From DATCLS01 sp035296625 (lineage in GTDB: Bacteria > Actinomycetota > Acidimicrobiia > Acidimicrobiales > VFJN01), in contig DATHAO010000023.1 in the NCBI GenBank assembly GCA_035296625.1, positions 1 through 64,000 on the forward strand: a stretch of DNA of 64,000 nucleotides, written 5' to 3'. A program made the translations under genes and the position numbers. Shown here piece after piece: positions 1-8,260 of the stretch (its first letter is position 1; each line of letters starts with the position of its first letter). Below the pieces are notes generated by a model that was not told the DNA's origin, searched no databases, and worked only from the letters and a program-made list of their open reading frames with translations.

Positions 1-500
1 ACGCCGGTCCATTCGGCCGAGACGTCGAGGGTGTCGGGACAGGTCAGTCCCGACGCCGGTTCGAAGATCGTGCAGATCTGGATCGGCACGACGCCCTGCG
101 CGGTCGCCTGGTCGAGCCTCGGGTCACCCTCCACGTCCGCACCTTCGAGCCGCCCGAACCATTCGGCGATCGGCTGGCTCGGTGCCTCCGGATCCTCGAC
201 GAACCGGTACACGAAGGACAAGATCCGGAGCACGGGAGTGTCCGAGCGTTCCTTGTTCTCCCGGTCCCTCGTGTCGAACCCGAAGATGATCGTGTCAGTG
301 CACACGTCACCGTCCGCCGGTGCGGGGCAGGTCGTCCATACCGCCTCCGCGACCAGGCCCGTGATGCGTAGCCGGAACACGAGCGTTCTGGCGTCGCTCC
401 CAGCCGTGGGCGGGTCGTCGGCCCGTGCGTCGGCCATCAAGGTCGCCGTGAGCAGCGTCCACAGCACGGCCACCGCCAGGATGCGGACCAGTCGTCCCAT
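1..500 (-). CDS. Secreted hypothetical protein, 3' end beyond window
   Basis: An open frame runs without a stop from an ATG at 500 to the left edge, so the gene is partial. The start has a strong ribosome site, GGAGG seven bases before ATG. The first 27 residues form a signal peptide: Arg at positions 3 and 6, a hydrophobic core, then an ADARA-type cleavage site before DD. The mature part has Cys pairs (TTCPAPADGDVC) and Asp/Glu-rich stretches but no family I recognise. Export from the cell is inferred from the signal peptide. The open frame on the opposite strand lacks a ribosome site and looks like its shadow. Confidence 0.7.
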   Translation of the reverse strand, partial: MGRLVRILAVAVLWTLLTATLMADARADDPPTAGSDARTLVFRLRITGLVAEAVWTTCPAPADGDVCTDTIIFGFDTRDRENKERSDTPVLRILSFVYRFVEDPEAPSQPIAEWFGRLEGADVEGDPRLDQATAQGVVPIQICTIFEPASGLTCPDTLDVSAEWTG

Positions 501-540
501 CCCACCACCTCCGCACGCAACGTAGCCCTGGCGCCGTCGG

Positions 541-810
541 GTGGGAAGATGTGCGGCCGGCGTGGCCGAGGAGGTCGGCCTCGACTTCTTCGGCTTCGGT
601 GAGCACCACACCCGCTCGATGCCGTTGGCGTCGCCCACCTCGCCGGTCAACGCCGCGGCGGCGTCCACGCAGCGGATCGGGCTGGGGACCACCGTCACCG
701 TGCTCTCCACCGACGAGCCCATCCGTGTCTTCGAGCAGCTCGCCGCCGCCGCCGCCATCGCCCCGGGCCGCATCGACGTCGTCGCCGGCCGCGGCCGGCT
801 TCGTGGTCCC
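541..810 (+). pseudogene. Remnant of luciferase-like (LLM) flavin oxidoreductase
   Basis: About 85 residues match the early part of bacterial-luciferase-family oxidoreductases: GLDFFGFGEHHTRSMPL, then QRIGLGTTVTVLSTDEP and FEQLAAAAAIAPGRIDVVAGRG. Intact members are about 300-400 residues. Here the N-terminal beta strand and everything after roughly residue 110 are missing, and the frame runs into unrelated sequence. It is a decayed fragment in a stretch with several other gene pieces. No role is expected. Confidence 0.7.
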
Positions 811-815
811 GGTGC

Positions 816-1079
816 TCAGCTCTGGTCGGGCACTCGACGCCAGGCCTCGGCCGACGCCTTCCGCAGGGCGTCTGCGGCTGTCATCGCCGAGACACTGAAC
901 TGGTCACCGTCGTCGCCATGGATGTCGCCCTCGACGCTGCAGCACCACGCTTCCGCGCCGGTCACGCCAGCCCAGTAGGTCAGGGTGACCTCTGGCCGGT
1001 AGGTGCCCGGCAGCGAGTCAGCCGTCCGGACGATCGCCGCCAGAGCACCTTCGATGTCGTCTCCGAGCTCGCCGCCCAT
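816..1079 (-). CDS. Small hypothetical protein, 87 aa
   Basis: The frame from ATG 1079 gives a compact acidic protein of 87 residues, with aromatic residues in the middle (TYWAGVTGAEAW) and a helical C-terminus (AADALRKASAEAWRRV). Its composition looks protein-like, unlike the Arg/Pro-rich shadow frames around it. No ribosome site is obvious, and the frame stays open upstream of the chosen start, so the true start is uncertain. I do not recognise a family. It lies between two gene remnants and may itself be a relic. Confidence 0.4.
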   Translation of the reverse strand: MGGELGDDIEGALAAIVRTADSLPGTYRPEVTLTYWAGVTGAEAWCCSVEGDIHGDDGDQFSVSAMTAADALRKASAEAWRRVPDQS

Positions 1080-1389
1080 CAGATGAAGTCTGCCAGCAGC
1101 CGCCCGGCCGGCGCCCGGTGACTCGGTGTGACATGGACTGGGCGAACGGAGCCCTGCTCTCCTGGTCAGCCCCGCTCCCGTGGAGAGAATTACGACATCG
1201 AATGCGGCGCCGATCCGACAGGCACGGGCGGGATCCAGCCCGACACCAGCACCTCGGCCCAGCCAGCGCGCAGTCCTGTTCCAACAGCTGACGATGCCGG
1301 TCCGCCGCCGTGTACCCCAGCATGTACCCACGGGGTCGGCCGGCAGCGACGCGAGGCGCACCCACGCAACCGGCCGACCAGGTGAGACG

Positions 1390-1527
1390 GCCACCACAGA
1401 CGCCGTCGAACGGCTCGGCGAAACGCCCACCTCGCCCGACGGGTCCGATACCTTCCGAACGACATGGATCGTCGACCCCGACGGCAACCGGATCGAGCTC
1501 GTCCAGTGGCCCGCCGGTCACGCCGCA
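1390..1527 (+). pseudogene. C-terminal remnant of a VOC/glyoxalase-like protein
   Basis: About 45 residues end in TTWIVDPDGNRIELVQWP, the classic last strand of vicinal-oxygen-chelate proteins with the metal-ligand Glu in RIELVQ. Intact members are 120-150 residues. Nothing upstream in this frame looks like the rest of the fold, so only the tail survives. It lies 34 bases before the PPOX gene. Confidence 0.6.
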
Positions 1528-1561
1528 TTGCGGCCGAGATCAACAGGAAGGAAGAGCCCTC

Positions 1562-2056
1562 ATGGAGCAGCAAGACATCGATGACGAACTGTCGTCGCCG
1601 GGCGCGCAGGAGATGCTCACCTCCACCGCGGCCGCCCACCTCGCATACACCGGCAAAGACGGAACGCCACGTGTGATTCCGTGCGGGTTCTTCTGGACTG
1701 GCAACGACGTCGTGATCGCTACGGCCACGACTGCACCGAAAGTGGCGGCGCTGTCGGCTCGCCCGGATGTCGCGTTGGCCATCGACGCGGGCAACACACC
1801 CGAACAAGCGCGATCCCTCTCGATACGAGGGCGGGCGACCGTCGAGATCGTCGACGGTGTCGTCTCGGAGTACCTTGCCGCCGCCAGGCAAACGATGGAC
1901 GCCGAAGCCGCAGCTGAGTTCGAGCGGAACGTCCACAACATGTACGACCAAATGGCGCGGATTGCAATCAAGCCGACCTGGGCCCGCTACTACGACTTCG
2001 GCGCCGGTCGAATGCCACGATTCCTGAAGGAACTGGCCGAGCGGAATCTGGCTTGA
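1562..2056 (+). CDS. PPOX-family (pyridoxamine 5'-phosphate oxidase-like) flavoprotein
   Basis: This 164-residue split-barrel protein begins MEQQDIDDELSSPGAQEMLTS. It carries the family core AHLAYTGKDGTPRVIPCGFFWTGNDVVIATA followed by KVAALSARPDVALAID, the strands that cradle FMN or F420. A purine-rich site (GGAAGGAAG) precedes the ATG. Actinomycete relatives use F420 or FMN to reduce small molecules or act as stress proteins; the substrate cannot be read from sequence. It is the only intact gene in an otherwise eroded stretch. The chosen ATG removes 84 codons of low-complexity upstream frame. Confidence 0.8.
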   Translation: MEQQDIDDELSSPGAQEMLTSTAAAHLAYTGKDGTPRVIPCGFFWTGNDVVIATATTAPKVAALSARPDVALAIDAGNTPEQARSLSIRGRATVEIVDGVVSEYLAAARQTMDAEAAAEFERNVHNMYDQMARIAIKPTWARYYDFGAGRMPRFLKELAERNLA

Positions 2057-2318
2057 GGACCTGGCCAGCTACATCACCACGACCAACGCCAAACCGTGAA
2101 CGTGCAGCACGGCAGCGCCCTCACCATGCCCTCGACGTCCCACAGCGCCCCCCGTCGACACGTCTGACCAGCAACGGCGGCGCAGGGTAGAGAGGCACGA
2201 CGTCAGCCAAGAGGACAGCCAGCAGGGGCAGCCGAGGGCGAACGGCTAGGAACGCCTGCGGACGCTCACCTGCTGCTCAGCGCTACATCGCGGATGACCA
2301 CGCGCGCCGCACGTCGAG
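2057..2318. other. Non-coding stretch with a possible transposase tail
   Basis: No convincing gene lies here. At 2055-2099, in a frame overlapping the PPOX stop codon, 14 codons read EDLASYITTTNAKP and then stop. This resembles the C-terminal part of IS630-type transposases but is too short to be sure. The rest shows no coding signal that I can support. Confidence 0.25.
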
Positions 2319-2358
2319 CTACGGATCAGAAGGTTGGGGTTCGAGTCCCTCCGAGCGC
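2319..2358 (+). tRNA. 3' fragment of tRNA-Arg(ACG), not functional
   Basis: The sequence contains the anticodon loop CTACGGA with anticodon ACG, the 3' half of the anticodon stem (TCAG), a variable loop (AAGGT), a T-loop TTCGAGT flanked by GGGG and CCCTC, and a 3' acceptor strand CGAGCGC. The 5' acceptor strand, the D arm and the 5' half of the anticodon stem are missing, and the first T-stem pair is broken. It is therefore a fragment. Such 3' tRNA pieces are typical of integrase attachment scars, but no integrase is present in the window. Confidence 0.65.
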
Positions 2359-2623
2359 GCGACTCGCTGCCGACGAAGGCGCTGGTCAGCACGTCGCCTC
2401 ACCTTCTGACATGCCGTCAAGAGGGCTCCGGGAAGTCGGGGGAAGTGAGCACGTCTGAACACGATCGACGGCCGTTGACCCGCGGATGTGCGGGAGGAAC
2501 CTTCTGACGCTGAGTCGGAAGGGTTGTCGAGGCGCCCGGTCCCGAACAGGGCCGTAAACCTGGGCTTCGTGCGGGTCGGGTTCAGCACGCCGCTGCCCGG
2601 GCGCCTGGCGTGGCCGGTTGTCG
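2359..2623. other. Non-coding stretch downstream of the tRNA fragment
   Basis: I see no supported gene in this interval. Short open frames on both strands have Arg/Pro/Ser-rich shadow composition. Together with the preceding stretch it forms a roughly 560-bp gap between convergent genes. Confidence 0.4.
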
Positions 2624-3187
2624 TCACGTCTCCGGATGGTCGGCGGCGTTCCAGGCCATGGCCGCGGACACCCAGTGGGTGATGCCTTCGGCTTGGTCGT
2701 TGCGGTGGAGGTGCCGGGGTGGCTGGGCGAAGGTGCTGTAGGGACGGCAGCGCAGCACGACCCGACCTTCCTCCTGGGCCATGGCGGCGACGATGGGGCG
2801 GGCGTCGTCACCGAGGGGTTCGCCGGACATGAGCCCCCCGACGGCCATCATCACGTCGACGACGAGATCGGGGTCATCCTCGACGGTGGCGTCGCAGTAC
2901 ACCTGCATGTAGCTGAATGGCCAGCGCTCGTCGAGCACGCAAACGCTGACTTTTGGATTGCGGGCGACGGCTCTGGCCTTGCCGCGGTCGCGCATGGTCG
3001 ACACGAGGAGCTCGTCAGTGTCTGTCGGCACGTAGTACACGATCGACATCGCCGATCCGTCGGTCCGCCGGGGGGTGCCGAAGACGCAGGTGCGGTGGGT
3101 GCGGACGAACTCACGCCGTTCGGACGGGAGCATGTCGCGGTCGGTCGGGCACGTGAACGGTTCGGACGCGAGCGGGAGCAGCCGCAC
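2624..3187 (-). CDS. PPOX-class flavin/F420-type oxidoreductase
   Basis: This 187-residue split-barrel protein has the core LPSERREFVRTHRTCVFGTPRRTDG, YYVPTDTDELLVSTM and KARAVARNPKVSVCVLD, matching PPOX-class enzymes. GTG 3187 is chosen because GAAGGA lies 8 bases before it and it begins two bases after the previous stop. ATG 3133 is the alternative but has no ribosome site. It is last in the aromatic-cleavage operon. A role as flavin reductase or in pathway side chemistry is inference only. Confidence 0.75.
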   Translation of the reverse strand: MRLLPLASEPFTCPTDRDMLPSERREFVRTHRTCVFGTPRRTDGSAMSIVYYVPTDTDELLVSTMRDRGKARAVARNPKVSVCVLDERWPFSYMQVYCDATVEDDPDLVVDVMMAVGGLMSGEPLGDDARPIVAAMAQEEGRVVLRCRPYSTFAQPPRHLHRNDQAEGITHWVSAAMAWNAADHPET

Positions 3188-3189
3188 CG

Positions 3190-4026
3190 TCAGCGTCCTT
3201 CGACGACGCGGTTGCGAATCGTGCCGACGCCTTCGATCCACGTCTCGAGGACGTCGCCGGCTTGCAGGAAGCGCGGTGGCTTCCGGGCGACACCGACGCC
3301 GCCGGGGGTTCCGGTGAAGATCACGTCGCCCGGCAGGAGCGGCAGGATCGCGGACAGCTCGGCGACCAGCCGCGGGACGCTGAAGACGAGGTCGCTGGTG
3401 CGACCATCTTGCATCTGCTCGCCGTTGACCGAGCACGCGAGCGCGAGGTCGTCGGGGTTTCCGACCTCGTCCGGCGTGACGAGCCAAGGGCCGACCGGCC
3501 CGAAGCCACGGCGGGACTTGCTGAGGGAGAACTGGCCGCCGGCCGCGAACTGCAGGTGGCGGTCGCTGATGTCCTGGCCGATCGCCAAGCCGGCGACGTG
3601 CGACCACGCATCGGCCTCGTCGACGCGGTCGGCGGTCCGACCGACGACGGCGACCAGCTCGACCTCCCAGTCGGTGGTGTCGCCGCCGACCGCGATGTCG
3701 TCGAAGGGCCCGGCGAGGCTGGCCGGGAACTTGGTGAAGACGATCGGGACCTCGGGGACGGCCATGCCGGACTCCTCGGCATGGCTGCGGTAGTTGATTC
3801 CGAGGGCGAACACCTGACGAGGTCGTGGGACCGGGTTGCGCAGCGCGGCTTCATCGAGGGCCCCGGTCGGCCCGGCGACGGTGACCGCGAACTCGCGGAA
3901 GTCGTCCCACCGGCCGTAGAGCGCCATCGGGTCGGCACCGAAGCGGCCTTCGGATGCGGTGGCAACATCGGCGATCTGATCACCGAGGACGAGCGCGGCG
4001 CGGCCGTCGACGTTGGCGAGCTTCAC
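3190..4026 (-). CDS. Fumarylacetoacetate hydrolase-family protein
   Basis: The 278-residue protein has the family core: FALGINYRSHAEESG, VPIVFTKFPASLAGPFDDI, DWEVELVAVVG (acidic metal ligands) and PGDVIFTGTPGGVGVARKPP. Members hydrolyse C-C bonds, or hydrate, isomerise or decarboxylate 2-oxo acids from meta cleavage. In this operon, a role on the product of the extradiol dioxygenase is the simplest reading. GTG 4026 overlaps the previous stop (GTGA) and follows AAGGAG at good spacing, suggesting translational coupling. Confidence 0.88.
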   Translation of the reverse strand: MKLANVDGRAALVLGDQIADVATASEGRFGADPMALYGRWDDFREFAVTVAGPTGALDEAALRNPVPRPRQVFALGINYRSHAEESGMAVPEVPIVFTKFPASLAGPFDDIAVGGDTTDWEVELVAVVGRTADRVDEADAWSHVAGLAIGQDISDRHLQFAAGGQFSLSKSRRGFGPVGPWLVTPDEVGNPDDLALACSVNGEQMQDGRTSDLVFSVPRLVAELSAILPLLPGDVIFTGTPGGVGVARKPPRFLQAGDVLETWIEGVGTIRNRVVEGR

Positions 4027-5525
4027 AGCAGGGCTCCTTGTCGTGCCGGCTGGCTCGCCAGTCGGGTTCGCAGGTGTTCGATGAGAGTGGCGGCACCGGC
4101 GGGAGAGGTGGCGGTGCCGTAGAGGTCGAAGTCGGGTCGTTGCAGCGCCGTGGTGGCGTCGTGCGCGGTGAACCAGTGGCGGTACCCGTCGTCGCCGCCC
4201 ACGTTCACGACGCTGCCCCCGATCGGGGCGAACCAGGCGCGTGTGGCGGATGCGAGGTCGATCGGGACCGGGTCGATGGTGACGAGCCGCCAGCCGGCAC
4301 CGTGCACATCGTCGAAGCGCCGACCGTCGATGGTGGCTTGCGGGAAGAGTGTTCCTGCGTGCGGCGAGTCCGGGTCGATGACGCCGTCGGTGATGCCGGA
4401 CAGCGGCGGCGCGTCGGTCGGTTCGGCTCCCACGAGCGGCGCCATCGCCTCGTCGCGGGCGGCGGCCTCGGCGGGGTCGGGGACGCAGATGACCTTGCCG
4501 AGCTCGATGGAGAACTCGATGGCCTGGCGAGCGCTGGGCAGCCGCTCCTGGTCGTAGCTGTCGAGCAACCCGTCCGGCGCCTTGCCGGTGAGCACGAGGT
4601 CGAGCTTCCACGCCAGGTTGGCGGCGTCACGGATCCCGGCGCACATGCCCTGCCCGGTGAACGGCGGCATCTGGTGGGCAGCGTCACCGGCGAGCAGCAC
4701 GCGCCCGTGCCGCCATCGCGCTGCGAAGCGAGCGGCGAAGGTGTAGACGGCGAGCCGTTCGACCGTCGCGTTGTGCGGTCGCACGGCCCACGGCTGGAGC
4801 AGCTCCCATGCGCGGGCTTCGAGCTCGCTGAGGGTCTCGTGCTCGAGGCGCATGAACTCCCAACGTCGCCGCCCGGGCCCGCCGGAGACCACCGTGGTGG
4901 GGCGCGCCGGGTCGCAGATCTGCACGTTCAGCGGGTCGAACACGCGGCCGTCATGCAGGACGACATCGACGATGAGCCAGTCGTAGAAGAACCCGAGCTC
5001 GGTCATCGGCACGCCGAGCAGGTTGCGCACGGTGCTGTTGGCGCCGTCGCAGCCGACGACGTACCGGCCATCGACGACGCCCGCATCGCTGGTCGCGACT
5101 GCCACGACGTCGTGGTGTTGGCTGAAGTCGGTGACCGCGCAGCCCCGGCGGATGTCCACGCCGACCTCCCGCGCTCGCCGGTCGAGCACGGCTTCGAGCG
5201 TCGGTTGATGGAACATCGACGACAGCGGCCACCCCGACGGACCTGCGCCGACGCGGCCCAAGCGGAGCAACGTCGTCCCCTCGCCGTTGCGCCACTCCTA
5301 GATGTCGGCCGGTTCGGAGATCTCGGCCAGCTCGCCCCCGATGCCGGCCGACTGCAGGATGCGGCCGACCTCGTGGTCGAAGTGGACCGCCCGCGGCAGC
5401 GGGTAGCGCTCGGGCTGGCGTTCGAGGACGGTGACGGCAAGGCCGCGCTGAGCCAGCAGGATCGACAGCGTGAGCCCGACCGGTCCACCGCCGACCACAA
5501 CGACGTCGTTGGTCGCGGACGTCAT
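4023..5525 (-). pseudogene. FAD-dependent aromatic hydroxylase (MhpA/PheA type) with in-frame amber stop
   Basis: ATG 5525 opens a 501-codon frame with DVVVVGGGPVGLTLSILLAQRG (FAD-binding GxGxxG), GCDGANSTVRNLLG and LLAGDAAHQMPPFTGQGMCAGIRDAANLAWKL (second FAD motif), as in class A flavin monooxygenases that hydroxylate phenols. Codon 76 (5298-5300) is TAG, between EPADI and EWRNGEG. Relatives commonly have an aromatic residue there, so Tyr TAC to TAG is likely. The downstream 425 codons remain open and well conserved, so this is a recent nonsense mutation, a sequencing error, or readthrough. It overlaps both neighbours by 4 nt (ATGA before it, GTGA after it). Confidence 0.85.
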
Positions 5526-6412
5526 GGTTGCCGGAGCGGCTGGTGGCCCCAGGCGCTTATGCGGTCGTAGCGGCGGTTGTCGTCCCAGTCGTCGGTGATG
5601 GTGCGGGCTCCGTGGCCGACCTCGACCATGAAGCCGGCGGAGCTGGCGACGTAGAAGCTGAACATGCGGTCGTTGTCGTGCAGCCCGAGCCCGTTCGGGA
5701 TGGGAAGCCCCGACGTCCACGCCCGGTCGAAGGCGGCGCCGACGTCGTCACGCCTGTTCGTCTCGACCATCAGGTGGTGCAGCTTCTGGGGCAGCTCGAA
5801 CGGCGCCTTGGCCAGGGCGAGGGTGTGGTGGCGCGGGTTGCAGTGGTAGAAGCGCACTTCGAGCTCGATGCCCTCGGCGATCTCCATCTCCAGCCGGTCC
5901 GTCTGCTCCATGCCGAGCCCGTCGGTGACGAAGGCATGCGACTCGTCGAACGCGGTGGTGGCGAACACGACGTGGCCGAGCCCGACCCCGGGGGTGAGGA
6001 ACCCGCCAGGCATCAACGGCGATGCGTACGGCGTGGCCGCGTCCTCGAGCCCCGTGGTCAGCTCGACCCCGACCTCCCAGGGCGCCATCGTGCGGGCGAG
6101 GCGCGTGACCCGCCGGGCCGAGCGTTCGTCGTCGCTGCCCTCTGCCGTGCGGAAGCCGACGGCGTCGAGGCGGGCGACGAGGCCGTCGAACGTTTCGTCG
6201 TCGCCAGCGTCGAAGCCGACGAACACGCCGTCGTTGGCCGGGCCGGGCTCGACGATGACGCGGTGGGCTTTGTCGTCGTTGCGCCAGGTCACCGTGCCCG
6301 CCGGTCCCGGTGCACCGGGGACGAGGCCGATGGTCTCACCGAAGAACGTGGTCAGCGCCGACGGGTCGGGAACCTGGATCCCCAGGTAGGCGAGCTGCAG
6401 CTGGTGGTGCAT
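5522..6412 (-). CDS. Type I extradiol ring-cleavage dioxygenase (BphC/2,3-dihydroxybiphenyl type)
   Basis: The 296-residue protein has the two-domain length and motifs of BphC-type dioxygenases. GLGHVVFAT gives His147, LHHLMVE gives His213 and FMVEVGHG gives Glu264 as Fe(II) ligands; the RHHTLAL pair (195-196) supplies the catalytic His. These enzymes open catechols next to the diol (meta cleavage). Its ATG overlaps the regulator's stop by one base (TGATG) and its own stop overlaps the hydroxylase ATG, so the genes are tightly coupled. The true catechol is unknown; bicyclic, steroid-ring or phenylpropanoid catechols are all possible. Confidence 0.9.
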   Translation of the reverse strand: MHHQLQLAYLGIQVPDPSALTTFFGETIGLVPGAPGPAGTVTWRNDDKAHRVIVEPGPANDGVFVGFDAGDDETFDGLVARLDAVGFRTAEGSDDERSARRVTRLARTMAPWEVGVELTTGLEDAATPYASPLMPGGFLTPGVGLGHVVFATTAFDESHAFVTDGLGMEQTDRLEMEIAEGIELEVRFYHCNPRHHTLALAKAPFELPQKLHHLMVETNRRDDVGAAFDRAWTSGLPIPNGLGLHDNDRMFSFYVASSAGFMVEVGHGARTITDDWDDNRRYDRISAWGHQPLRQP

Positions 6413-7062
6413 CAGTGCTCCTTGTGGTCAGCGCGGAAGAGCAGCGAGATCACGGCGTCGGCGTGCGCCTCGATCACGTCGGGCGCGTGGGGGTCGATGC
6501 CGGAGAGGCGGCGGCACTCGGGGGCGAGGACGAACATCGTCGGCCCGGCCCCGGTGAGGATGTAGTAGAGGTGCGTCACCGGGATGTCAGGCACGTGACC
6601 TGCCTTGACCAGCCGGCTGAACAGCGCGGTCGTCTGCTCGTACCGGGGCCGGATGTGACGCTCGACCATCCAGTCCATGCGCGGGCCGTCGTTCTTGCAC
6701 TCCTGGGTGATGATCCGGTGCAGCTGCGGGTGCGTCGCCGAGAAGTAGATGAACTCGCGGATGAGCAGCTTCGCCACGGTCAGCGCGTCCACGCCCCGCA
6801 GCCCCTCGGCGCGACTGTCAAGCGCCTCGCTGAGCTGGGCGTACAACGCGTCGACCGCGGACCGCCACAGGTCGTCCTTCGAGCTGAAGTGGTAGTTGAG
6901 CAACCCCTGGGTCACGCCGGCGCGCGCCGCGATCTCGCGGGTGGTCGCACCGTCGAAGGACAGCTCCGAGAACAGGTCCAGCGCGGCGGTGAGGATGCGT
7001 TCGCGCGTCGCGTCCGCCGACCGCCTGGGCGTGCGGGCCGGGCTCTTCGTCGTCTGCGCCAT
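6412..7062 (-). CDS. TetR/AcrR-family regulator of the ring-cleavage operon
   Basis: The 216-residue protein begins MAQTTKSPARTPRR, then a TetR helix-turn-helix, ATRERILTAALDLFSELSFDGATTREIAARAGVTQGLLNYHFSSKDDLW (about residues 17-65), and an all-helical ligand domain. It is the first gene of the operon. A 24-bp inverted repeat lies 38 bp upstream of its start, so autorepression relieved by an aromatic intermediate is the likely mode. GTG 7071, three codons upstream, is an alternative start; neither has a good ribosome site, so the transcript may be leaderless or nearly so. Confidence 0.88.
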   Translation of the reverse strand: MAQTTKSPARTPRRSADATRERILTAALDLFSELSFDGATTREIAARAGVTQGLLNYHFSSKDDLWRSAVDALYAQLSEALDSRAEGLRGVDALTVAKLLIREFIYFSATHPQLHRIITQECKNDGPRMDWMVERHIRPRYEQTTALFSRLVKAGHVPDIPVTHLYYILTGAGPTMFVLAPECRRLSGIDPHAPDVIEAHADAVISLLFRADHKEH

Positions 7063-7099
7063 CCTGCCCACTTTAATCAGATGAACAATAAATTGGCAA

Positions 7100-7123
7100 G
7101 AGTCTGTTCATGTGAACAGACTC
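7100..7123. promoter_or_regulatory. 24-bp palindromic operator upstream of the TetR gene
   Basis: Perfect 11-bp arms (GAGTCTGTTCA and its complement) flank a TG centre. A further half-site TGAACA lies at 7082-7087. The position directly before the TetR gene and the arm length fit a TetR-dimer operator. Binding is inferred. Confidence 0.75.
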
Positions 7124-7127
7124 GCGG

Positions 7128-7373
7128 TCATGGTGTCCCGGCGGCAGCGCACACGAAGGGAACGTCGTGCTCCGCCGCGACAGCCGCAACCGTGGCTAGC
7201 GAGCCGTCGCCGCCGGCCATACCGACGGCGTCAGCGCCGTTGGGTATCGCGGTCGCAACCAGTGCGGCGAGGTCGTCGGCCGGTTCGAGGACGATCGGGT
7301 CGATGCCTCGTTTCGCGCACTGCGCGATCAAGTCGAAGCGAGCGGCCTTCCCGCGCCCGCGTGCGGGTTGACT
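7128..7373 (-). pseudogene. N-terminal fragment of diacylglycerol kinase-family protein
   Basis: The frame reads ARGRGKAARFDLIAQCAKRGID and then GADAVGMAGGDGSLATVAAVAAEHDVPFVCAAAGT, which is the nucleotide-binding GGDGS region of the DagK/YegS lipid kinase fold. Intact proteins continue with GTRNHFA and about 200 more residues. Here the frame stops at once after GTP at 7128, right beside the TetR operator, so the gene was cut there. No intact start is visible. Confidence 0.7.
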
Positions 7374-7604
7374 ATGAGTGCGGGCACGACCGTACGACGA
7401 GTCCCTCGCCCCGGGACGTGTGGACCGGGTGGTCGACGCACCCCGACGGGACTGCTCCACGAAATAGACCACCGGACTGCCGGCCGCGTCCCCGACCGCC
7501 GGCGTCGTCCGGACCGTCGCTCGATACCGTCCGGTCAGCTGGCTGTGGCGTCACCGGTCCGGGCCCACATCGGCTGACCGTCGATCCGGCGTTGGCGACC
7601 GCGT
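7374..7604. other. Non-coding gap
   Basis: No gene, repeat or clear regulatory element was found between the kinase fragment and the SRPBCC gene. Open frames here have shadow composition. Confidence 0.4.
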
Positions 7605-8072
7605 CTACTGCTGGGAGGATGAGATGTCGCTATCCCGCTCGACGAGTTTCTTGAAGCGGGCCATTTCGTCGGTGGTGTCGTTCTCGAGCCAGCGTCGAAG
7701 GAGCGGTTCGGCGAGCCAGCGCCACGGTCGTTTGAAGTTGAACACCTCCCGGTGTGTGACGACCGTGCCTTCACTCGTGTGTTCGGTGTCGAACGTGCCC
7801 TCGAACTCGAGGAACCAGCGAGCGGCACCGGCGACCGGCGAGTCGAACCGCAGGCTCGACTGAGTTCGAGTGAACGGGTAGGTACCGGAGGGGCCGGGCA
7901 GTCCTCGGATGCGGCCAGAGAACTGGACCACCCCACGGTCGCCGTCGTTGTCGATTGCGCCGACTCTGCCGATCTTGTGGTCGGCTTGGCGGTAGCGATT
8001 CAGGTCGAGCACGAAGTCGAATACGTCGTTCGGCGTCGCCGAGACAGTCGTTGTTGCTTCGCCAACGATCAT
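7605..8072 (-). CDS. SRPBCC (START-like) family protein
   Basis: The 155-residue protein starts MIVGEATTTVSATPNDVFDFVLDLNRYRQADHKIG, the first strand and helix of the polyketide-cyclase/START-like fold. It ends with a long C-terminal helix (PLLRRWLENDTTDEMARFKKLVERD) that usually closes the hydrophobic cavity. Members bind lipids or polyketides. No partner gene nearby suggests a pathway. No ribosome site is clear before the ATG. Confidence 0.8.
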   Translation of the reverse strand: MIVGEATTTVSATPNDVFDFVLDLNRYRQADHKIGRVGAIDNDGDRGVVQFSGRIRGLPGPSGTYPFTRTQSSLRFDSPVAGAARWFLEFEGTFDTEHTSEGTVVTHREVFNFKRPWRWLAEPLLRRWLENDTTDEMARFKKLVERDSDISSSQQ

Positions 8073-8260
8073 TGGCCGAGCGTACTGGATACACCCCCCG
8101 GTCTGGCCGCGCTGGCAAATGGATCGCCCGGGCCGCCTTCGGACCCGCGCCGCCATCAACGTCAGCCATCTCCGCGACAAGCGGGTCCTGACCGGCCGGG
8201 GGACGATCTGACGGTCGTCGGCACCCTTCAGACCGGCACGGTCGTCGATAACCTTCGGGC

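Noticed and set aside
31..525. 164-codon + strand frame opposite the secreted protein
   Set aside because: Ser/Arg/Pro-rich shadow composition and no ribosome site, whereas the minus-strand frame has a signal peptide and a strong ribosome site.
7112..7654. 180-codon + strand frame beginning in the TetR operator
   Set aside because: Arg-rich composition, starts inside the palindrome, and is antisense to the kinase fragment.
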